Below are positions 23,204-31,677 of a DNA stretch of 31,677 nt, in pieces. Every line of letters starts with the position of its first letter. The first letter of the stretch is position 1. The notes beneath the pieces are model-generated. The model worked only from the letters and a program-made list of their open reading frames with translations, had not been told where the DNA came from and did no database searches. The position numbers and the translations under genes were made by a program. Origin of the DNA: Allomyces arbusculus (taxonomy: Eukaryota; Blastocladiomycota; Blastocladiomycetes; Blastocladiales; Blastocladiaceae); assembly GCA_027604705.1 (NCBI GenBank), contig JADHYV010000128.1, positions 1 to 31,677 of the forward strand, given 5' to 3'.

Positions 23204-24629
23204 TTTCGGAGGCGGGATCGCTGATCACGGGGCGACGGGAATCGTGGAAAGGAGCCGGAGTGCGCGGGCCGCGGGAAGCAAGGTCGCAAGATCGCAAAGT
23301 CGGGCGCGTTGAGCGTCGAGTGGCAGCGGCGACGGCGACGGCGTGCCGCGCGGGGCGGCGGTCGGTGCGGATCAGGACAGGGTGCGGCAGTCGAATGCGG
23401 GCAGTGGCAAGGGAACAGGTGGGGGGACGCGCGCGAGGAACGACACGACAACGACAACCGACAACGACAACCGACAACGACAACCGACAACGACGCGATT
23501 GAGTTGGATGATGGAGGAGCGCGACTAATTTCGCAGATTGAGGAATCAGTCGCATGAATAGCGTCATTTTGCGCGAGATATGTCGTGCACGGCACATGCC
23601 ACGACGCGATCACGTGAAATGCTGCCAACAGAGCGCATCCTTGCCAGCCATCGTCAGCTCTCGTGCGCGTGCAGCACCCCTGCACGCCGTCATGGCGACG
23701 GCGCGGACGGCGTCTCGGTCAGGCCAGAGGTCATCGCATCGCAGCCCTGTCCGCGGCGACGCGGCGTGGCCACCATGTCAGCGTGCTGGCCGGACTGACG
23801 ACGAGCCGACAGTGCCGCGGTGATAAGGGCGGCGGCCATCACACCCCGCTGCCCACAGGCAGGCGCAGGGAGGTCCGTGGCGGCTGTGGTGCTCGCGGCC
23901 TTCGTGGATGGCCAACGAGGTCAGCATGCTGTGTCGGTCAGCGTGCGCCCTGTCGCGGTGTCTGGGGCGACCACCAGCCAAGACAAAGTCGGAGGCCCTC
24001 AGCTTTGGCACGGGTCCACCCATCTCCACCGACAATCTATCGCGCCGCGCGCTCCATCGCCTTGGGCAACGCACCCGCACTCCCCGCACAGTCCTGCCCG
24101 AACCCGCTGCAAGCGTTTGTAAAAGCGCACCCGCCCGCGTCGTGCAGCGTCGCGTGCAAGTCGACCCTCATCGACAGCGAGCCAGCAACAGCATCATCGA
24201 CACCAACCAACAACCAACTCGAACTCGAACCCTCGAACACGGCCCTTGCACGGTCCTGCCCGTCCCTGCAGCGCACACCGTCCCGGCCTGCGTGACCCAA
24301 GTCGCGTGCTCTTATTACACGACCGCCGAGGGCGCTCTGCACACACCAGCGCTCCGACAGGCACCAACATACCGACAAGCCGACTGAGCGACCGCACCAG
24401 CAAATCCAGCACGCAACCGTGCCCCTAGGCCAGGCAATCTCGGTCGCAACAAGTTCCCACCGCACGGGGCGCCGTCTTCGACTCATTTCGTCTGGGCCGC
24501 CTGCGCCATCGTCGTCGCTCGGCGCGCCGTGACTCGCTCGCCGTCCGTCCTCTCTGCCGCTGCCGATACAAGCTCAACGCACCCCGCATCGAACCCGGCC
24601 GCAAACTCCCCGCCACCACCACCTTCACC
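23204..24629. promoter_or_regulatory. Head-to-head intergenic region, SAXO-like gene and ATG1
   Basis: 1.4 kb between two divergent start codons. It must hold both promoters. A 13-bp minisatellite lies at 23448-23494. Sequence from about 24000 to 24629 is C-rich on the plus strand, with many CCAACC and CACC words, as in other 5' untranslated regions of this window. No clear TATA box and no supported gene were found. Confidence 0.45.
23448..23494 (+). repeat. 13-bp minisatellite, 3.6 copies
   Basis: The unit ACAACGACAACCG occurs three times without change (23448-23460, 23461-23473, 23474-23486), followed by a partial copy. It lies in the shared upstream region of the SAXO-like gene and ATG1, about 245 bp from the SAXO start codon. 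Confidence 0.9.
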
Positions 24630-27600
24630 ATGGCCGACCCCATCCGGCCCGCTGCCGTCCCGCCGTTGCCGGCGCCACCACCGCCCGCCGCTGCAGCCGT
24701 CGTGACCGTACGCCCGCCCACCGCCCTGAGTGCCGACGCAAATACAGCCCAGCTCGTACTCGACCGGTACCAGATCCGCGACGAAATCGGCCGTGGGTCC
24801 TTTGCCACCGTCTACCGCGCCGTCGACGGGCACTCATCTGCGCGCGTCGTTGCCATCAAGGCCATCCCGCTCGCCAAGCTCACGCGCAAGCTGCTTGCCA
24901 ACCTGCACTCGGAAATCGAGATTCTGCGCAAGCTCGCGGCCCTGCACCACCCGAATATCGTGAACCTCGTCGACTGGGAGCGGCACGAGGCGCGCAAGCA
25001 CGTGTACTTGGTCATGGACTGGTGCGAGTGGGGTGACTTGGCCGCGTTTCTCAGGAAGCATACGAAGCGTGCCGGTGGGCCACTTGCCGATGCCGCGAGT
25101 TTGCATGCGTGGGCGCAGGCCACGGTCAGGGACCCGACGTCCTTGGCCGTGGGGCACCCACACGCGATGCCCGTCGGTGGGCGGTGGGGCGGGATTTACC
25201 ACCCGTTTGCCATGTACCTGTTGGGCCAGCTCGGTATGGTGTCTGGTTGTTCTCGGTTGCTTGTCTGCATTGGGCACAAGTCACTGACTCTCCTTTCTTA
25301 TTTCCGTCGTTCGGTCCACAGTGAGCGCGCTCGAATTCCTCCACCGGCACTCGCTCATGCACCGCGACCTCAAGCCACAGAACCTGCTCCTGACCCCACC
25401 GACCCTCCCTTCCGCCGCGCGCGCCGCATCCGCGGGCTTCTCCCCGCTGTTCCCCGTCACGGCGCAACACGCCGCGCGCTTTCTCTCGCCCGAGGACCTT
25501 GATGACGCGAGCGACACGGCCTCCGTGACCACGGCCTTACAACTCCTCCCGCGCCTACCCGACGTGAAACTCGCCGATTTCGGGTTCGCGCGGTACTTGC
25601 CAACCCCAACCTCGCTCGCCGAGACCCTGTGCGGGTCGCCACTTTACATGGCGCCCGAAATCCTTCGGTACGAGAAATACGACCAGAAGGCCGACCTCTG
25701 GTCGGTCGGCGTGATCTTGTACGAGCTGTGGTTTGGCCGCGTGCCCTACCGCGCGCAGAACCACATCGAGTTGCTGCGCAAGATCGAGCGTGGCCGCGAC
25801 CACGTGCGGTTCCCGCGCGGCGTCCTGCCGCCGTTGCACGCACCGGCCCCACCGCCGGCCCCCGCGGAAGTGGCGAGGTCGGCACCCTCGGCCAGCGTCC
25901 TCTCGCCCAACACCGACGACACGCCGGTCCTGCCCGGTTTGCCGCCGCAGTACGTCGCGCACGAAGAGTACGACCTTGTCACGCACCTCCTGCGGCAAAT
26001 TCCGAGCCACCGGATGTCGCTCGCGACTTTCTTTGCGCACCCGGTCGTCGTCGAGGCGCGCAATTTGGCCGACTCGGTCGCGCATTGGCGCGCGAACGCG
26101 TACGGGACCCCAGCACCGGGACCCGTGCACCAACCGGTGCCAAGAATCGACGCTTCCGTGCTCGCGTCGCGCCGGATGCATGCGACCCCGCCGCCGCCGT
26201 CCTCAGCAACTTCACCGCCGCGCGTGGTGCCGGTGCCCGTGGTCCCGCCACGCGCGAGTGTGCCGCCGCCCCCAGCGTCGGCACCGATTCCGATTGGTGC
26301 GCCTCGCGCGATGCCGGCGGCCGCGGCGGTGGGGCGGCATTTGCATCCGACGTCGATGTCGCCGTCGCCGCCGCATGGTGAAGCGCATGCGGGTAGTGCC
26401 GGTGCCGGTGCCGGGGGGAGGCCCATGTCGCTCCCTGCCGAGCCGACGTGGGCGATGCGCGGTGCCAATAACGTGGATGCGAGACGCGCATCGGTCGCGG
26501 CCGCGCTCGCGCCCGTGAGTACCACAACAACAACCACCGCCACCACCACGTCGCGGTTCCAAGTCGTGCCGAGCCCGACCTCCCCGACTGTCGCCGGGAC
26601 CAGCGCCGGTGGGACGGCGTTTGGTGGGATCACCCCGCCGCCCGCGGCCGTCGCCAACGCAGCCCCGCCTCCCATTCCAGCACCGCCGGCCCCGACGGCG
26701 GCCGCGGTCGCACTGGCCGAGGCCGTGGGCATGCGCAAAGTCCCGTCCGTCGGACAAATGATCCTGAGCCGCAAGACACCCGCGACCACGGTCTCCGCGC
26801 CGTCGAGCCCAACGTCCCCAGCGCCGTCGCCGTCACCGCAAGCCGAGTCGTCCCCGTCAATGCTGGCCATCGAGCGCGAGTACATTGTGATTGACCGCGA
26901 CGCATTGCACTCGCCGCCGCCGCCGCCAGTTGACCCGGGAAGGCGCCCCGGCACAACGGCCTTAGCGCGGCGCGGGTCCAGTTCGTCGACGACCGGCACC
27001 CCACCGCCGCAAGGAATGAGCATGTCGGCCGCGGACCGCCGGCGTTCCTCGCTCGCGCTGCTTGGGATGGTCGGGAAATGGGCGTGGTCGGCCGCCGTTG
27101 GCGCGGCCAAGTCGGCCACCGGCACGTCCGCTGCGTCGCCGTCACGCACGGGCAGTTCCTCGCCGCGCCCATCGCGGTCGGTTTCGGCCGCCGAGATGCC
27201 CGACTTTGATCCGACTCCGGCCGTCCCGACGTTCCCGGCGCCGCGATCGGCCGACCCGCACGTCGTCGGCGTGCTTGCGCACGTGCAGCGGCACGCACGG
27301 CAGGCGTGGGCGGTCGCCGCGCTTGTCGCGCCGCGCGCGAGTGCCGCGTTAGTGACGTACCAGGTGGACGAGGTGGATGCGTTGACGAAAATGGCGGTCG
27401 CGATTATTCGGGCGGGTCTGGGCACGCTGCGCAAGTTTTTGGCGGATGCGGGTGTTTCGCGCGTGGCGGCGCCGGTGTTGTGGGGGCATGTGGCGATGCC
27501 GGATGAGGATGAGGCGGGTGGGGAGGAGGTGGGGACGGGGGTGGACCCGCTCGTGCCGGCCTCCGAGACACGGCACTTGCTCGCGGTCGCCGAGTACCTG

Positions 27601-28347
27601 CGCCGACTGCATGACGTCTTGGTCGCGCAGCAGACGCGCGTGCACCAGTCGGTCCCGCCGCGCTCCGCGTCCGGAAATACCGGATCGACGACGGTCTCGG
27701 CCGACCGGATCGTCTTCGCCGAAGCCGTGCAACTCGCACTCCGCGCGACCGCCGCCCCTTCCACGCCCGCCGTTCCGGCCTCGTCGTGGCCCGCGCACGC
27801 GACCACCGCGACCCCACCGACCCCGATCGGTCCGCCGCCCACGGGGATCCCCAACCCCACCGCGCCGAGCGTCGCGGACCGCACGCACGCCGCGCAAACG
27901 GCACTCTACCTGTTCGAAGCCATCTTGGCAGTCGCGCCCAACAACAATGCCGGCAGCGACCCGCCGTCCCCGCGCGCCGCCGAATCGGACGAGTGGGCCG
28001 CGGGGGTCTTGCTCGATGCGTCGGCGGATGGTGCCGCCGCACGTGGGGCGCGGGGTCTGTCGGATTCGGAGTTGGTCTCGGTGACCATGTATGTCACGGA
28101 TTTGAGTAACCAGCTTGTCGCGCTCGAAGCCGCCGTAGCGGCCGCGGCGGTCGCGGATGTGGGGCCAAGCGCGGTGGGGAACGAGTGGGAAATGCCCGTA
28201 GCTGCACGACCCATGCGCCGAGCCGCGACGACCACGGCGGCGGCGGTGTTGGACGATCCGCCCGTCGTCGTCGGGTTTGTGCCCCGTGCTGCCGCCGGCG
28301 GTGTCGAGGGGGTGCGCGATTCGCCGACGTCGTCGACGCTGCTGTAA
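24630..28347 (+). CDS. ATG1: ATG1 (ULK1-type) autophagy-initiating serine/threonine kinase
   Basis: Predicted 1,209 residues. Exons are 24630-25233 and 25322-28347; the 88-nt intron runs GTATGG to CACAG and the join reads LLGQL-VSALEFL. The start has a strong context (TTCACCATGG). Kinase motifs: GRGSFATVY at 54-62, VAIK with K77, E95 in the C helix, HRDLKPQN at 215-222, DFGFAR at 287-292, then [17 protein letters not shown] and [17 protein letters not shown], which closely match yeast Atg1. Two insertions stand out: about 146-190, before the helix that precedes HRD, and about 223-281, between HRDLKPQN and DFG. A Pro/Ala/Ser-rich disordered linker (about 330-840) leads to a helical C-terminal region (about 850-1180), where the Atg13-binding MIT domains lie in this family. 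It should act in the Atg1-Atg13 complex at the phagophore assembly site, downstream of TORC1 (family knowledge). It is longer than yeast Atg1 (897 residues) because of the linker. Confidence 0.95.
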
Positions 28348-29576
28348 GGCACGCGGCCGTCATGCTCTGTTCCACGGCGATGGTCGAGGGGCGGGTGGGC
28401 CTGGGAACGGCATTTGTGAATTTTTTTTTCTTTCCTTCAGTGCGCAAGGACCGGACCGGCACGGATGGGGACACGGACGTGGTTGGGTGGATGGATGGGT
28501 CGGTCCGTTTGTACAGGCATTTTAATTATGGATGCATGCTAGGTGGATGGTCGGTTGGTCAGAGCGCGACAGAAAATGAACTTCACGAGGATCGCGCACG
28601 CCATTCTCATCGATCAGCCTGCATCAGCGCGCCCAAGACCGCGCAACACAACGGCTGGCCGCTTTCACACTACGTTCCCATCACCATGCGGAAGCGCGCG
28701 CGCGGCCACAAACACAAGGACAACAACGGGCGCGGCATGTCCTCGCGCGAGCGAAATGGAACTTTGCGCATCCATCTCATTAGCGTTCCCCCACCAAACC
28801 AGACGAAGTTTGCCCTCTCAACGCTGGTCCCTTGAATCCTATCGTCGTCCCCTCGTCAGCTGAGCCCGCGCAGATCCCTCTCCCACACCTGGTGGCGCCT
28901 CGTGAGTTTCAACGGTCCACAAATACGTCAAAGCACGCCAGTTTGGCGTGCCGTGCAGCCGCCGGGTGGAGCTGCGGGCGCAGCCCTGTCCGCATCCCAA
29001 CGAAGTGCCCCGCCGCGTGGGTCGTGCACCCCTCAACAGGGGACAAACACACACCCGCGTATGACACTGCCGCGCAGCTCGGGCGACTGCGGTCCGGTGC
29101 TTGTATGCAGGCCGCAGCACCTGTCAATGCAGCGCGTCAGCACAGATCACCACGGATTCGCTGAGCCATGATGGACGCGGATGCGACGCGTTTTGCTTTG
29201 TGCTTGGACTCGACGTGTCCGCGCCCGTGTCCGCGTCCGCGTTCTACTTACGCGAGTCGCGCATCTTCCCGGTTCGGTGCCCCAAACGCGCGCGAGCGCG
29301 CGGCGGGCCGTTGCGGTCGTGGACTGCGGCGCGCCGCGGGTCATGAGCGGACGCCACGAGTTGCCCTTTCGTCGTGAAGGTCGCCACACTCACCACCACC
29401 CCACCGTCGCACCTTGACCCGCGGCGGCGCGTTTCGCGCCACCGACGACGCGATCCGACGCGCTGTCGCGCACTCGACACTCTCCACCTGTTGGCGCGGC
29501 CGCGGTACAAATACCCGCAGCCCCCGCGCCGTCCAGAGGCCCCCATCGAGTCGCATCGCATTTTTGCACATCTCCA
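28348..29576. other. Intergenic region between ATG1 and the Gln/Ser-rich gene
   Basis: This holds the ATG1 3' flank and the upstream region of the Gln/Ser-rich gene. A T-run followed by TTTCCTTCAG at about 28422-28440 looks like a 3' splice site but has no open frame of interest after it. TACAAATAC at 29506-29514 is the nearest thing to a TATA element, 109 bp upstream of the next start codon. No gene or RNA is supported. Confidence 0.4.
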
Positions 29577-29622
29577 CCAACCAACCAACCAACCAACCAA
29601 CCAACCAACCAACCAACCAACC
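29577..29622 (+). repeat. (CCAA)11 tetranucleotide microsatellite abutting a start codon
   Basis: Eleven perfect CCAA units plus CC run directly into the ATG of the Gln/Ser-rich gene at 29623. It lies in the 5' untranslated region and forms the -1 to -46 context of the start. Similar but shorter CCAACC-rich sequence precedes the DIS3 start, so unstructured CA-rich leaders may be common in this genome. Confidence 0.95.
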
Positions 29623-30963
29623 ATGTCGGCCGCCGCTCAAGTCCAGTCGCAGTACCAGTCGCAGTGGGGTTTCGGGTCCGGGTCGCAGTCGCAGTACCAG
29701 TCGCAATCGCAGTCTCAGTACGGCGATCACGGCGCGCAGTACCAGGGCCAGTCGCAATCACAGTACCAGTCCGGTTCCGGCTCGCAGAGCCAGAGCCAGT
29801 CGCAGTCGCAGTCGCAATCGGGCCATGGTGGTCATAACTCAGTCGACCAATACCAGTCGCAGGTCTGCGTCGTGCCGCTTCTGCTCTCTCCAAATTTTGT
29901 CCCGATCATCGAGACTCACTGCTACCTCTCCCGCACGCATTTATAGAGCCAGGGGCAGTATCAGTCCGGTGATCATGGCGCGCAGTCGCAGTACCAAGGC
30001 CAGAGCCAATACCAGTCGGGCGATCACGGCTCGCAGTACCAGGGCCAGAGCCAGAGTCAATACCAGTCGGGCGACGGCGGCGCGCAGTACCAAGGGCAGA
30101 GCCAGAGTCAGTCACAGTGGGGCCATGGTGGGCACAACTCGGTCGATCAGTATCAGTCGCAGGTATGCTTTCCGTCGCTTCTGCTCTTTCCATTATCCTC
30201 TCTGATCGTCGACACTCACCGCTCCCTCGCCCGCACACGTTTATAGAGCCAGGGGCAGTATCAGTCCGGTGATCATGGCGCGCAGTCGCAGTACCAAGGC
30301 CAAAGCCAGTACCAATCGGGTGACCACGGCGCGCAGTCGCAGTCGCAGAGCCAGTACCAGTCGCAGTACGGCCATGATGGCGCTCAGTACCAGGGACAGA
30401 GCCAAGGCCAATACCAGTCGGGCGATGCGGGCGCTCAGTCGCAGTACCAGGGCCAATCACAGTCGCAGTGGGGTCACGACGCGGGTTACCAGGCTCAGTC
30501 GCAGAGCCAGTCGCAATGGGAACATGGCGGGCACAACTCGGTCGATCAGTTCCAGGCGCAGGTACGCGTCACGTCGCGTTTGCTCTACTCTCTCCACCCA
30601 TTGCGATCATTGATGCTCACTTTTCGTTTTTCTCTCGCGCGTTTGTAGAACCAGGCGCAGTACAACCATGGCGGCGACGCGTTCCAGTCGCAAGCGCAAT
30701 CGCAGTCGCAGTGGGGCCACGGCGGCGATGCGTTCCAGTCGCAAGCGCAGAGCCAGTCGCAGTACGACCACGGTCACGGTGGCGACGCGTTCCAGGCGCA
30801 GGCTCAGTCGCAATCGCAGTCCGACTGGGGCCATGGCCACGGCGACGCGTTCCAGGCGCAGGCGCAGTCGCAATCGCAGTGGAACACGGACGGCGGGTAC
30901 CAGGCACAGCACCAGGATCAGTCGCAATTTGTGGTTGATCACTCCCACGGCGGCTGCTTCTAA
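29623..30963 (+). CDS. Gln/Ser-rich prion-like tandem-repeat protein
   Basis: Predicted 361 residues, almost all Gln, Ser, Gly, Tyr, Ala, His and Asp. Exons are 29623-29862, 29947-30162, 30247-30561 and 30649-30963, with introns of 84, 84 and 87 nt. All introns fall between codons (phase 0) after a CAG, and all end TATAG or TGTAG. Exons 1-3 are built from words such as QYQSGDHGAQ and QYQGQSQSQ, and each ends with HGGHNSVDQ followed by YQSQ or FQAQ. Exon 4 uses a different word, GGDAFQSQAQSQSQ, and the protein ends VVDHSHGGCF. There is no signal peptide, membrane segment or known domain. The composition is that of a low-complexity, phase-separating or prion-like protein, perhaps a structural or RNA-granule component, which is inference only. 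The final Cys is next to last, so it is not a CaaX prenylation site. No homologue is recognised. Confidence 0.85.
29821..30420 (+). repeat. 300-bp tandem duplication of exon end, intron and exon start
   Basis: 29821-30120 and 30121-30420 are related over their length, with exactly 300 bp between matching points. Each contains the GHGGHNSVDQ-coding exon end, an 84-nt intron and the start of the next exon. The sequence from the intron's last bases into the next exon (from 29941 and from 30241) is identical for just over 60 bp. A third, more diverged copy of the exon end and intron lies at about 30525-30648. Confidence 0.9.
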
Positions 30964-31439
30964 AAGGTCGGCGACGCGTGATTTTCGTCGCTGGTTGTCC
31001 GCGCACGGTTGGTCATGCGCGCAAGCGGTGGGGGCGAGATGAACGTGAAGAGCGGGCAACGTTGCAAATGTTGGCGAGAAAGTGGAAGGAGCAGGAGGAG
31101 GTCCGAGCATCATGCACATTTTGTAATATTCAATCCGCAATCAATCTGCGCCTCGTGCGCTTTTCATCGTATTTCTGGACTGTCATGTGCAATCCAACTA
31201 CTCTCGGTGCAGAAGTCCTTGCTAACACAACAGCGAGCAGCAAGAAATTGGGAAAAGTATAAAAGTACATTGTGCGAACGAGAGTGCGGCCACGTAGGGC
31301 TGAGTCAGACGACGAGTTGCGATGGCGGGAACCAACGACCTGCGCAAGCAGCCGCAAACACACTCTGGCCGAACCCGTTGACGACGAGAAAGCAACGTGC
31401 AAGGTCGGACTGTGCAGAACCGCCATAGTATGTTCCGCT
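30964..31439. other. Downstream flank of the Gln/Ser-rich gene, no gene seen
   Basis: More AT-rich sequence following the TAA at 30961-30963. It presumably contains the 3' untranslated region. No domain-bearing frame, RNA or repeat was recognised. Confidence 0.45.
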
Positions 31440-31677
31440 TTACGCCCCCGCACCTTCTCCACCCAGTTTGGCCGCCGATTTCTCGTAGTAACGTGTGTCG
31501 GAGTGGACGTCGGCACGACTGCCTCCGCAGGTCGGACAAGCAAAGGGACCCGACGTGCTCTCTGCCTCCTCCAGCAGCGCCACCCGCGTGTGTTCTTCGC
31601 GGAGCCGATTGCGTCGAAGCCCAAGCGCTGCCACCGCAAGAAGACGCGGCAGCGTCATTACACCATGGCCGCGTACT
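31440..31677 (-). CDS. Possible C-terminal end of a gene entering from the right
   Basis: An open frame on the minus strand runs from the window edge to TAA-side stop at 31440-31442, at least 78 codons. It encodes a Leu/Arg-rich helical stretch (EEHTRVALLEEAEST), then FACPTCGGSR, a single CxxC pair, then YYEKSAAKLGG. This could be the end of a larger zinc-binding protein, but there is no family match I can name. On the opposite strand ACACCATGGCCGCG at 31659-31672 would be a strong start context for a plus-strand gene leaving the window, so the two readings compete. Low confidence in either. Confidence 0.25.
   Translation of the reverse strand, partial: VRGHGVMTLPRLLAVAALGLRRNRLREEHTRVALLEEAESTSGPFACPTCGGSRADVHSDTRYYEKSAAKLGGEGAGA

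Noticed and set aside
25746-27884. 712-codon open frame antisense to ATG1
   Set aside because: It mirrors a Pro/Ala/Ser-rich GC-rich coding stretch with few possible stops. The antisense product has no domain, while the sense strand encodes a clear kinase.
30949-30963. C-terminal Cys of the Gln/Ser-rich protein as a prenylation site
   Set aside because: The end is GGCF, with Cys next to last, so it does not fit CaaX, CC or CxC signals.
1-31677. CRISPR arrays, bacterial operons or viral elements
   Set aside because: No spacer-repeat arrays, no ribosome-binding-site pattern, and no reverse transcriptase, integrase, capsid or transposase motifs were seen. The gene structures are eukaryotic.

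Overview
The window looks like nuclear DNA of an early-diverging zoosporic fungus, most likely Blastocladiomycota or a nearby chytrid-like group (inference). It is GC-rich, with compact genes and spliceosomal introns of about 69-134 nt that use GT...AG ends, often with CTGAC-like branch sites. The gene set includes fungal-type ATG1 and DIS3/RRP44 together with a SAXO-type ciliary microtubule protein, which fits a fungus that still makes flagellated zoospores.

Layout from left to right. 1-610: no supported gene. 611-9404 (-): a three-exon gene for a 2,875-residue protein that carries two different superfamily 1 helicase engines, an UPF1/SEN1-like one followed by a UvrD/TRANK1-like one, then a long helical tail. 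9930-11075 (-): a decayed partial copy of that gene which has lost the helicase core. 11080-12005: no convincing gene. 12006-14089 (-): a secreted-then-anchored single-pass membrane protein with a disordered cytoplasmic tail. 14907-18077 (+): DIS3/RRP44, the exosome nuclease, four exons. 18720-21126 (-): a DUF1399/GRDP-like protein, four exons, ending in a 20-residue Cys/Gly tandem repeat that contains a 99-base assembly gap. 21981-23203 (-): the SAXO-like protein, three exons. 24630-28347 (+): ATG1 autophagy kinase, two exons. 29623-30963 (+): a Gln/Ser-rich prion-like repeat protein, four exons, grown by tandem duplication of exon plus intron. 30964-31677: no secure gene, though a gene may begin or end at the right edge.

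The genes do not form a pathway. They are independent housekeeping genes (DIS3, ATG1), a flagellar gene (SAXO) and lineage-specific or poorly known genes. Two pairs are head-to-head and may share promoter regions: the membrane protein with DIS3 (817 bp apart), and SAXO with ATG1 (1.4 kb apart). DIS3 and the GRDP-like gene converge.

All exon structures were derived by reading splice sites and reading frames by eye. For every multi-exon gene without a gap, the exon lengths sum to a multiple of three and the spliced joins restore family motifs. The most unusual items are the double-helicase fusion with its decayed neighbour copy, the exon-intron unit duplication in the Gln/Ser-rich gene, and the Cys-repeat tail interrupted by the assembly gap.
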